Shown piece by piece: positions 32,633-40,142 of a stretch of 64,000 nt of DNA. The notes beneath the pieces were generated by a model. The model was not told the origin of the DNA. It ran no database searches and saw only the letters and a program-made list of their open reading frames with translations. The translations under genes were made by a program, and so were the position numbers. Every line of letters starts with the position of its first letter. Positions within the stretch are counted from its first letter, which is position 1. Source of the stretch: Kordiimonas laminariae. Lineage in GTDB: Bacteria > Pseudomonadota > Alphaproteobacteria > Sphingomonadales > Kordiimonadaceae. The stretch is from NCBI RefSeq assembly GCF_023008165.1, contig NZ_JAKQZA010000003.1, forward strand, positions 434,001-498,000, written 5' to 3'.

Positions 32633-34066
32633 ATGATGATGAATTTTAAACGATATATTTCTCAGTTTCGTCGCCGTTTCTGGTGGCGTATCAGTATTTA
32701 TGCAGGCCTGAGCTGTTTTGTTGTTATCAGCGGAGCAATCAGCCTAATTCTTGTTTTAAATGACTATTCAGATTTTCTCGATACTACAGAAAAAGACAGT
32801 TTGGAGATGATCGCTGAAGAAATTGTCGAAGAGCACTCTACAGCCATTCAGCAATCCATCGAAAGTCCGGTATTTGAAAATTTAATTGAGAATACCACAG
32901 CAATGCTTGAGAGCCTTAAAATGTATCAGGAGCCATTTCTTGTTCCTGACACTGAAGATATCGATTATTTCTTCACACTCAACAATGTGGCGGACGTAGC
33001 TTACCGTATCACGATTTATAACACAGAAGATAAAGAGCTTATCACTATGAGCTCTGATAAAATTCCTCTTAGCCTGAAGGAAAACACCCGTTTTCATGTG
33101 GCAAATGTGAACGTGCCCATGGAAGCTCCTCACACAGGCAGGGTGAAAGTTGAAATATACGCCACATTCAACCTGTGGAAAACGCTTTCAAATAACTTTG
33201 GTTTTGCTGATGGCCCCTGGATTGTGTTCATTCTGCTTGCCACTTTTGTAGGTATCCTTAGTGGTTTTGTAAGCGGCTGGCATATGACCAAGCGGCTAGA
33301 CCGGATATCAGCAGTTACCAGAGAATGGTCCGCAGGACATCTGGGTGAACGCATTGATGATAGTCACAGTGATGAACTTGGCGACCACGTAAGGCAATTG
33401 AACCGGGTAGCAGATGATTTGAACGAGCTTGTACTTTTAAGGCAGGAACTGTCCGCCCATAATGAACGCGAACACCTCTCCAAAGAACTACATGATACTG
33501 TCAAGCAGCAGGTTTTTGCGCTAGCTCTGCAGATAAAAGCCTTATCAAAACACCCAGAAATGCCGGATGTACTGAAAGCACGAGTAGAGGAAACAGAAAA
33601 AACCGTTTCAGCTATCAACAGTGAAATCGTAAAACTCCTCTCTGAAGCCCGGCCATCTTCCCAGACCAGTACGAACTTTATTCAGGGGTTGGTAGATCTT
33701 ATCCCCAGCTACACAAAACACATATCTGTGGTTCTTTATTATGATGAAGAGGTACTGATGATGAGCCAAATGCAGGAACATCATCTTTTGCGTATCACAC
33801 AAGAAGCACTAAACAACTGTGTAAAGCACTCAAAAGCTTCCGATGTTGTAGTGCGCCTAAAAAGGGAAGATAATGTATGGTCATTAGCAATAAGGGATAA
33901 CGGCGTGGGTTTTGATACCGGCAATCCTAAAAGCGGCTTTGGCCTGAATAACATGCAGGAACGTGCCACAAGTTTTTATGGGGATATCATCATTGAAAGT
34001 ACCCCTAAAAAGGGCACATCCGTGTGCGTTACCTGGAAAGCAACAGTGCAAACGAGCAAAGCATGA
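32633..34066 (+). CDS. NarL-type sensor histidine kinase (HisKA_3)
   Basis: A 477-residue membrane kinase. Two membrane segments (near residues 20-43 and 195-215) flank a periplasmic region; a HAMP domain follows (HMTKRLDRISAVTREWSAGHLGERIDDSHSDELGDHVRQLNRVADD). The HisKA_3 phosphoacceptor is in HLSKELHDTVKQQVFALALQIKAL, and the ATPase ends with IRDNGVGFDTGNPKSGFGLNNM. Three ATGs in a row (32633, 32636, 32639) leave the start open by two codons. The stop overlaps the regulator start (ATGA). Such kinases act with LuxR/NarL regulators. Confidence 0.92.
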   Translation: MMMNFKRYISQFRRRFWWRISIYAGLSCFVVISGAISLILVLNDYSDFLDTTEKDSLEMIAEEIVEEHSTAIQQSIESPVFENLIENTTAMLESLKMYQEPFLVPDTEDIDYFFTLNNVADVAYRITIYNTEDKELITMSSDKIPLSLKENTRFHVANVNVPMEAPHTGRVKVEIYATFNLWKTLSNNFGFADGPWIVFILLATFVGILSGFVSGWHMTKRLDRISAVTREWSAGHLGERIDDSHSDELGDHVRQLNRVADDLNELVLLRQELSAHNEREHLSKELHDTVKQQVFALALQIKALSKHPEMPDVLKARVEETEKTVSAINSEIVKLLSEARPSSQTSTNFIQGLVDLIPSYTKHISVVLYYDEEVLMMSQMQEHHLLRITQEALNNCVKHSKASDVVVRLKREDNVWSLAIRDNGVGFDTGNPKSGFGLNNMQERATSFYGDIIIESTPKKGTSVCVTWKATVQTSKA

Positions 34067-34725
34067 CAGAAGAAACGGAAATCTCACTTATCATCGTTGA
34101 TGACCATGCACTTGTAAGGCGTGGTCTATCACTGCTGCTGGAAAACAGCCCGGGCATCAACATTATTGGTGAAGCTGAAAACGGCGAAGACGCTGTGAAA
34201 CTAGCCGCCGAAACCGCACCCGATGTTATACTTCTTGATCTGTTTCTGCCCGACATCTCTGGGGTAGAGGCCGCCCGCCGCATTAAAGAACTAACCCCCA
34301 GAAGCCAGATATTGATGCTTACAAGCCATGAAGGGGATGAATATCTCACCGATGCCATGCAAGCAGGTGTGCTTTCATATCTTATCAAGGAAAGCGATCC
34401 TGACGATTTAATAGCTGCGATCCATAAAGCGAACAAAGGTGAAGCAACCCTTAGCCCAAGGCTGGCACGCGCATTGATGAAACATCTGAGCCGTGCAGGC
34501 AACCATGACAATCCGCTCCATGAAAGCCTGACACAGCGTGAGCATGAAGTATTGCGCGCTATCGCAAACGGTGATTCAAACCAAACGATTGCAAGCAATT
34601 TTGGTATCAGCGAAAAAACAGTAAAATCTCATGTAACAAATATTCTCAGCAAACTTTATCTGAATGACCGTACTCAAGCGGCCGTCTATGCATGGCGGAA
34701 TGATCTGGTTTCCAATAATTCATAA
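34063..34725 (+). CDS. NarL/LuxR-family response regulator
   Basis: A 220-residue regulator with a receiver domain (IIVDDHALVRRG, phospho-Asp in DVILLDLFLPDISG, Thr-Ser in LMLTSHEGD, Lys in YLIKESD) and a LuxR-type helix-turn-helix (LTQREHEVLRAIANGDSNQTIASNFGISEKTVKSHVTNILSKL). The ATG at 34063 overlaps the kinase stop in an ATGA arrangement, so it was chosen over the earlier in-frame start at 34024. It probably binds the palindrome seen near 32.59 and 38.25 kb. Confidence 0.93.
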   Translation: MTEETEISLIIVDDHALVRRGLSLLLENSPGINIIGEAENGEDAVKLAAETAPDVILLDLFLPDISGVEAARRIKELTPRSQILMLTSHEGDEYLTDAMQAGVLSYLIKESDPDDLIAAIHKANKGEATLSPRLARALMKHLSRAGNHDNPLHESLTQREHEVLRAIANGDSNQTIASNFGISEKTVKSHVTNILSKLYLNDRTQAAVYAWRNDLVSNNS

Positions 34726-34753
34726 AAAAAGCGAGGCCAGACAGCCTCGCTTT
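34724..34753. terminator. bidirectional rho-independent terminator
   Basis: Stem GCGAGGC (34731-34737) with GCCTCGC (34744-34750), six-base loop, preceded by a run of A and followed by TTTCTC. It can end both the response regulator transcript and the convergent EF-hand/ClpP-like gene transcript. Confidence 0.8.
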
Positions 34754-34778
34754 CTCACTCGTTACAATACTCGGAACA

Positions 34779-35867
34779 TTATTTTTGCGAGGTAGCAAAC
34801 TTATATTTTTTGAATTCAGCAGAGGTCATCCAGTGCACGCCTTCAACGGGCGCTGCCTCTAATGTGAACCAGTAAAATTTCGCAGGAATCCCCATTTCAC
34901 GGTAATATTCCAGATAGGACTGATGCTGTTCATCATCTCTCGGCACATCCTTGCCTTCATAGCCAGGACCACCCCAGGAATGCACGCCAGCCATCGCACC
35001 CGGGCTTACCGATCGCTCAACACCCGCGAGAAAGAAGTCTGTGCCGCCAGAGGCAACCACACTATTTGAAGCCAGTTTAGTATTAAGGCCGAACTGGCGT
35101 ACATAAGATGCAGCCCGAAGGTTTGCTTCATCATCTACGGAACCCGGGACACGACCAAGAAGGATTGTTGTTACCTCAGGGTGCTCAATAACCAGCTCCA
35201 AAACACGTGCTGGCGTAGATGCACTGATAGTACCTGTCATCACAGCGGTACTACCCTGCACATCAAATTCGGCTATTTTATTATCTTGTTTCGCTGCCGT
35301 AATTAGCTCTTTTCTGGTAATGGAACCATCACGGTTCAAATCTTTATCCTTAAGGTCATCCCAGATTTCTGCCTCAGGCATCTCTCGCTTGGTAAGCGCG
35401 CCATTGCCGTTTTCATCCAGCGCTTCCATAATATAGGCAACTTCATCGCGGATTTCGCTATCAGATACCACAATGGCATTGGCGAGATCAAAGGCCTGAA
35501 GCTCCTGAAGGCTAACAGTCTTATCCCCATTACGGTCCACACCACGCGCTAAATCTCCTACAGCTTTTTTCAGCTCTTTCACCGTAAGTTTGCCATTACC
35601 ATTTGCATCAAGAGACGCCATCATCTCTTTCAGTTCTGCCTCTTCATCTGCTTTCAAGTTAGCTAGATATTTTTTAAAATCGGCTATGCTCAGCTGTTTC
35701 TTACCGGTTTCCTTCTGCAACCTTAGGAGCTGGTCCATTGCTTCATAAGCGCTGATAGTGCCATCACGGTCTCCATCCAGAAACTCCAGCACATCATCTG
35801 CGGCTACAGTTTGCGCAGCAAAACCAAAAGCCAGGCTTGCTAATAATAAATCTCTTACCAATTTCAT
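34779..35867 (-). CDS. secreted EF-hand protein with ClpP-like C-terminal domain
   Basis: A 362-residue exported protein with five EF-hand-type loops in residues 25-205 (DGDRDGTISAYE, DANGNGKLTVKE, DRNGDKTVSLQE, DENGNGALTKRE, DLNRDGSITRKE). A C-terminal domain follows that resembles periplasmic ClpP/crotonase-like proteins: LGRVPGSVDDEANLRAASYVRQFGLNTKL, ASGGTDFFLAGVERSVSPGAMAGVHSWGG. In ClpP-like relatives a serine stands in the SAC-type motif before the LAG turn; here the motif is ASGGTDFFLAG, so the catalytic residue is uncertain. The signal peptide ends near AAQTVAA. Calcium-gated activity would be a reasonable guess. The fusion is unusual. Confidence 0.7.
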   Translation of the reverse strand: MKLVRDLLLASLAFGFAAQTVAADDVLEFLDGDRDGTISAYEAMDQLLRLQKETGKKQLSIADFKKYLANLKADEEAELKEMMASLDANGNGKLTVKELKKAVGDLARGVDRNGDKTVSLQELQAFDLANAIVVSDSEIRDEVAYIMEALDENGNGALTKREMPEAEIWDDLKDKDLNRDGSITRKELITAAKQDNKIAEFDVQGSTAVMTGTISASTPARVLELVIEHPEVTTILLGRVPGSVDDEANLRAASYVRQFGLNTKLASNSVVASGGTDFFLAGVERSVSPGAMAGVHSWGGPGYEGKDVPRDDEQHQSYLEYYREMGIPAKFYWFTLEAAPVEGVHWMTSAEFKKYKFATSQK

Positions 35868-35888
35868 GAGTATGCTCCCTGTTACCTT

Positions 35889-37478
35889 TTAGAATTGCAC
35901 CGTAAGGCTAGCCAGATCTGCCAGCGCGATATCTTCAATAAATAAGCTATTGCCGCCACCCAGATCAAAGCTCACACCGCCCGATTGCTCGGTCGCAGCA
36001 TTTTGAAGTGATGCAATATCTGTGAAATCAGTCTCCGTGAAACGGAGATCAAGGCTATCTTCCGTGGTGTTGAAATCAGTAATTCGGTCCGCACCGCTGT
36101 TTTCACGGAAAACAAACGTATCGCTGCCATCACCGCCAGTGAGAGTATCGTTTCCTGTGCCACCGTTCAGTCGGTCAGTGCCTTCACCACCACTAAGCAC
36201 ATCATCACCAGCGCCGCCAAAAAGGGTATCATCACCCGCTGCACCTGTTAGCTCATCAGCACCAGTGCTACCATATAGAATATCATCGCTTGCGCCGCCG
36301 TTCAGCGTGTCGTTGCCAGCCCCGCCCCCCAGTGTATCGGAACCTTCACCACCGGAAAACGTATCAGCTCCCGTGTCAGAAGCACCGGCATATATAGCGT
36401 CACTCCCTGCGCCGCCAGCAACCGTATCGGCACCGCCACCGGCACGAATAAAATTATCTGCGTCATTCCCGGTGATTTCATCATCACCTCCGGAAGCAAG
36501 CACACGTTCAATCACTGTTTCAGGGGTCAGGTAAACTGTCTCGTTATCTGTACCGACAACGTTACCTGTTGCATCATCCGTATAGGTGATGGTGGTACCA
36601 ACATTCACCCAAGTGCCTGGGGTCAGGTCTAATTTCAAATCACTATTGCCACCAGTAAATGAAAGCGTATCTGTACCACCCAAATCATAGATGGTTTGGT
36701 AATGACGTTCAGACAGATCGAACGTGTAAGTATCATTACCAGCTGCTGCTGTTTCGTTTTTGCCGTAAAGTGCCTGCAAGGCTAGAATATCCAGATACAT
36801 AAATGTGGTTGGCCACAAATCTGCATCATCAGCATTAGCCACTTTGGCAGAAATACTGCCATCCCCTACTTGTGAAGCAACTGAATATTCATGCCCTAGA
36901 AATTCAGCAGGAAGTGGTGTTGCACCGCGATCAGGTGCTTCTTCAGGATGTTCAATACCAAGCGCATGTAGCAGTTCATGCAGCACATTTACCTCATAAC
37001 CCGGGTCTGATGCCGGAATACCGCCATTAATGATAAATACGTTGCCTGAAAGTGGCCCGGAACCGGGGAAAAGAGCGATGCCTGCAGCATCATTCCCGTT
37101 TATGTCTGCGCTACCAAGGCGGATGGTACCAGCCTCATCACCACCATCAGGAACCTCTGTAAACCGAAGGTTAGAAAATTGTTCAATCTGCTTCAACGCA
37201 TCCCGAGCAACTTCAGCCAAACGTTCAGGCAGTGGGCCATAGTTCCTAAGGCCAAGGTCTGATAGTTCTGCAAGGTCTCCGGTTGCTGTACTTAAATCCA
37301 GCGTACTGGTCTCTGTAACCAGACTAAAAGTCAGTGTCGTAAGGCCGGAACCATCTTCATCTGCCGCATAGCGAATATTGGAAAGCAAACCATCAATTCG
37401 GTTGTCGCCAGTAGGGCTGAAAGATGATGTAGCACGCACATCTGTTACTGTTCTGTTGTTATCAACGGATGGCCCCAT
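35889..37478 (-). CDS. RTX metalloprotease, M10 serralysin-like
   Basis: A 529-residue protein. The zinc motif HELLHALGIEH is the HExxHxxGxxH of metzincins, and PTTFMYLDILALQALYG supplies the Met-turn and the following helix seen in M10 peptidases. From about residue 330 to 480 it has glycine-aspartate repeats of the RTX type (GGAGDD, GGxGxD), which bind calcium outside the cell. There is no N-terminal signal, as expected for type I secretion through a C-terminal signal. Active release would need an ABC exporter, adaptor and TolC-type channel; a dedicated set is not next to it. It has an AAGGA ribosome binding site. The family is serralysin-like. Confidence 0.87.
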   Translation of the reverse strand: MGPSVDNNRTVTDVRATSSFSPTGDNRIDGLLSNIRYAADEDGSGLTTLTFSLVTETSTLDLSTATGDLAELSDLGLRNYGPLPERLAEVARDALKQIEQFSNLRFTEVPDGGDEAGTIRLGSADINGNDAAGIALFPGSGPLSGNVFIINGGIPASDPGYEVNVLHELLHALGIEHPEEAPDRGATPLPAEFLGHEYSVASQVGDGSISAKVANADDADLWPTTFMYLDILALQALYGKNETAAAGNDTYTFDLSERHYQTIYDLGGTDTLSFTGGNSDLKLDLTPGTWVNVGTTITYTDDATGNVVGTDNETVYLTPETVIERVLASGGDDEITGNDADNFIRAGGGADTVAGGAGSDAIYAGASDTGADTFSGGEGSDTLGGGAGNDTLNGGASDDILYGSTGADELTGAAGDDTLFGGAGDDVLSGGEGTDRLNGGTGNDTLTGGDGSDTFVFRENSGADRITDFNTTEDSLDLRFTETDFTDIASLQNAATEQSGGVSFDLGGGNSLFIEDIALADLASLTVQF

Positions 37479-37499
37479 TTTATTATCCTTTCACTGCCT

Positions 37500-37527
37500 A
37501 AAAGAAAAAGGGCAGCCTAAGCTGCCC
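37500..37527 (-). terminator. rho-independent terminator of the barrel gene
   Basis: On the minus strand: GGGCAGC, four-base loop, GCTGCCC, then a run of T (seven-base stem at 37510-37527). It lies just after the stop of the small outer-membrane protein and before the RTX gene, so the RTX gene either reads through or has its own promoter. Confidence 0.75.
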
Positions 37528-37537
37528 CCATGCGAGA

Positions 37538-38080
37538 TTAGAATTTAAAGAGAACGCCGCCTAAGCCTTGGAATTCTTTATCTTCTGAATACATACCGGA
37601 AAAACGGATACTTACTTTTTCGCTCACGGCATATTCGTAACCACCACCGAAACGGAAAGAATCTACTTTTGTGCTGCCAATATTTACATCAGCTACATCT
37701 GCGCCAACGCGAATATTATCGTAACCAACAAGTGCATAAAGAAGCCCTCTATCACTTACAGTATAGCCAAGGTGCAGATCACCACCGATATGACGGCCAA
37801 CTTCTGCTTCAACGTTTGTACCGTTGACATTCAAACCGCGGTCTACTGAAGAACCACCAAAACGGCCTTCAATACCAAATACAAAACCACTGTCTGTTTG
37901 CTTACGAAGGCCAAGAACGCCGCCATAATAAAGGCCAGAGTTACCGTTAACGCCGCCGAAATTATTGAAACCTGCTTCAACACCGATATAGCCGCCGTCG
38001 AAAAGTTTATCGTCTGCTTGTGCTGCACCAGATACTGCAACCACCGCTGCTACTGCTGCCGTCTTAATGATTTTTTTCAT
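37538..38080 (-). CDS. small outer-membrane beta-barrel protein
   Basis: A 180-residue exported protein with a signal peptide (MKKIIKTAAVAAVVAVSGAAQA). The mature chain is full of alternating aromatic and small residues and ends in GVLFKF, the terminal Phe typical of barrel insertion. It resembles the OmpA/OmpW-like small barrel or porin-family group (YIGVEAGFNNFGG, RFGGGYEYAV, VSIRFSGMYSEDKEF). The ATG at 38080 was preferred over 38089 because of an AGGGA site at proper spacing. It is followed by a terminator, and its upstream region has the perfect CTAAGACC-type palindrome 160-180 bases away. Confidence 0.8.
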   Translation of the reverse strand: MKKIIKTAAVAAVVAVSGAAQADDKLFDGGYIGVEAGFNNFGGVNGNSGLYYGGVLGLRKQTDSGFVFGIEGRFGGSSVDRGLNVNGTNVEAEVGRHIGGDLHLGYTVSDRGLLYALVGYDNIRVGADVADVNIGSTKVDSFRFGGGYEYAVSEKVSIRFSGMYSEDKEFQGLGGVLFKF

Positions 38081-38241
38081 TGTTTTCATCCCTGTAAAAT
38101 CATGTGTCTTTTTCAGTGATCTGTCCTCAAAGCGTGCTCTGAGTGGGGAGAATCACTTACAGGTTCATTTTGTACAGAGATTACCAAAGCGGCACATCGG
38201 ATCAGGGTTTCACTGCATATAAGCCAATGGTCGCCTTCGCT

Positions 38242-38259
38242 CTAAGACCATGGTCTTAG
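38242..38259. promoter_or_regulatory. perfect 18-bp palindrome, candidate NarL-type regulator site
   Basis: The sequence CTAAGACCATGGTCTTAG is its own reverse complement. It lies between the divergent barrel gene (start 38080) and the peroxidase gene (start 38385). A close relative is found in front of the NarL-type kinase at 32582-32598. The nearest candidate to bind is the LuxR-type regulator at 34063-34725, which is inference. Confidence 0.6.
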
Positions 38260-38384
38260 AAGGGAAGCTAATGGCTTGTTTTCTATCACTTTGAATTATT
38301 GATATCGGTTTTATCTGTTTTTAATACACTGATAAATCGCCATACTGAGTAAATGAATAGCGTTTACAGCAAGGAGAAAAACAT

Positions 38385-39359
38385 ATGTGGATCAAAAAAA
38401 GCATCGTTTTTATTTTGCTGTTTACAGGTATTTCAAGCCAATTAAACGCAGCGGAAGATCTTCGTTCCCTTGCCCGCCGTTTATTTGGCCCCTTGCCAGC
38501 AACCATGCCGGGCAGCCAAAACGATACCCTAGAAAGAATAGCACTTGGCCGAGCGCTCTATTTCGAAACAGCACTATCAGCCAACCGTACTCAATCCTGT
38601 GAAAGTTGCCACACCCTTAAACACGGCGGTCCTGGCACTGATAATCTACCAACTTCCTTTGGCGCTCTCGGGGAATTTGGCAGAAGAAACAGCCCAACCG
38701 TATGGAACGCTGGGTTTCAATCCTCTCAATTCTGGGACGGGAGGGCCCGTAACCTGAAAGACCAAGCTAAAAGCCCACTTCTCAATCCACTTGAAATGGC
38801 TCTTTCATCGGAAGAAGAGGCGGTAGAGCGTTTATCAGAACTTGGGTACGGTCCTCAATTTGCGGAAGCCTATCCCAATAGCGATACGGCTCTGACCTTT
38901 GAGAATATTCTTGAATCTCTCGCAGCTTTTCAGCGCACCCTTATCACAACCGACAGGTTTGATGCCTTTATGAAAGGTGACGATACAGCCATGACAGATA
39001 CGGAAAAACAGGGTTTGCGTACCTTTATCAAAATTGGCTGCAGTCGGTGCCACACAGGGCCCCTTATGGGCGGAAAATTATTTGCGAAGATGGGATTAAG
39101 AAACCCATACCCCAATAAGGAAGATAAAGGCCGTGCCGAGATCACCGGTAAAAAGTTCCATGAATTTGTATTCAAAGTGCCTACGCTCAGAAACGTAAGC
39201 CAAACCGCCCCTTATTTTCATGACGGCGCAGTTGCTTCCCTTGATAGGGCAGTGAAAGATACAGCATGGCATCAGGTGGGATTAAAAATCAGTGATCAGC
39301 AAACTGCAGAGGTTGTTGCTTTCCTGAAAACACTCGATAACCAGACAGAGTTTAAGTGA
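38385..39359 (+). CDS. di-heme cytochrome c peroxidase / MauG family protein
   Basis: A 324-residue exported protein with two c-type heme motifs, CESCH at residues 72-76 and CSRCH in the second half (around 219-223), the layout of bacterial cytochrome c peroxidases and MauG-like enzymes. Further family blocks are visible: LGRALYFETALSANRTQSC, GRRNSPTVWNAGFQSSQFWDGRA, NPLEMA, and VPTLRNVSQTAPYFHDGA. The signal peptide ends near ISSQLNA. It reduces peroxide in the periplasm or modifies a partner protein. It has an AGGAG ribosome binding site, and the palindrome lies about 130 bases upstream. Confidence 0.9.
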   Translation: MWIKKSIVFILLFTGISSQLNAAEDLRSLARRLFGPLPATMPGSQNDTLERIALGRALYFETALSANRTQSCESCHTLKHGGPGTDNLPTSFGALGEFGRRNSPTVWNAGFQSSQFWDGRARNLKDQAKSPLLNPLEMALSSEEEAVERLSELGYGPQFAEAYPNSDTALTFENILESLAAFQRTLITTDRFDAFMKGDDTAMTDTEKQGLRTFIKIGCSRCHTGPLMGGKLFAKMGLRNPYPNKEDKGRAEITGKKFHEFVFKVPTLRNVSQTAPYFHDGAVASLDRAVKDTAWHQVGLKISDQQTAEVVAFLKTLDNQTEFK

Positions 39360-39370
39360 AACCCGAAGCG

Positions 39371-39865
39371 CTAGCTATCATGGTTTTGACTAACAACAAC
39401 CAACTTATTCAGGATTTCAATAAGCGTCTGCTTTTCCTCAGCGGAAATAACTTCTTCAAGCTTTTCACTAAAGTTCTCGAACACTGTAATAAGCTCATTA
39501 CAAAGCGCTGAACCTTTTTCCGTGATATAAAGTGCTTTACTGCGCTGATCCTTATCCATGGCTTTGGTGTAAATAAGGCCCTTTTTAACCAGCGTGCTGA
39601 TAGCACGTGTAACCAAAGCCCGATCAAAGCCCATCGTATCTGCGATTTGAGAAGGGATAATACCCTGCCGGGTCGCAACCAGCATAATCACCCGTACTTC
39701 CGTTTTGGAAACAGAGGCAATGGCCTTCACATTTGGCAGGCTTTCATAGTTGATAGCCCGGTGCATCCAAAGCTGAGTCCTTACGACACAATAGGGAATA
39801 TACGCTTCAAAATCGAATGAAGAGTCAAAATCCACATATTTTTGTTCCTTTTTTTCTTCCGCCAA
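39371..39865 (-). CDS. MarR-family transcriptional regulator
   Basis: A 164-residue MarR regulator. Winged helix: VSKTEVRVIMLVATRQGIIPSQIADTMGFDRALVTRAISTLVKKGLIYTKAMDKDQRSKALYITEKG. It starts at a TTG (39865) with a GAAGG site, since no ATG is available. It is divergent from the receptor-hydrolase-peptidase operon at 40.1-44.4 kb with a perfect 17-bp palindrome between. As a MarR protein it would repress both until an effector, likely the transported compound, binds. Confidence 0.92.
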   Translation of the reverse strand: MAEEKKEQKYVDFDSSFDFEAYIPYCVVRTQLWMHRAINYESLPNVKAIASVSKTEVRVIMLVATRQGIIPSQIADTMGFDRALVTRAISTLVKKGLIYTKAMDKDQRSKALYITEKGSALCNELITVFENFSEKLEEVISAEEKQTLIEILNKLVVVSQNHDS

Positions 39866-40035
39866 AACCTTCTCCAGACTATCTTTAAATTATCTCGTTC
39901 CACCCAGAAACAATGAAGCCCAATCCCTTTAATTTCATAGCGTTGCAGATTTTCACGCAACGCAAATCAACTTCTGGAAACTTTTACAAACGATACATCC
40001 ATCCATCACAGCCAACAAGGAAAATGATTGATCTT

Positions 40036-40063
40036 GTCAATTAGTAATTGACTTTATCAATTA
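40036..40063. promoter_or_regulatory. MarR-type operator
   Basis: GTCAATTAGTAATTGAC (40036-40052) is a perfect 17-bp palindrome, and a further TATCAATTA half site follows 20 bases later (40055-40063). This is the typical shape of MarR binding sites and lies between the MarR gene and the receptor gene it faces. Confidence 0.7.
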
Positions 40064-40142
40064 CATCATCACTCGTATGCTACGATCGACCCAAACGAAA
40101 TGCAGGAGAGATGATTAAACCGGGAAGTCCAGGGAGGAAGCA

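Noticed and set aside
36022-36534. 170-residue plus-strand frame opposite the RTX gene
   Set aside because: Its Ser/Pro-rich repeats are the shadow of the RTX glycine-aspartate repeats on the other strand.
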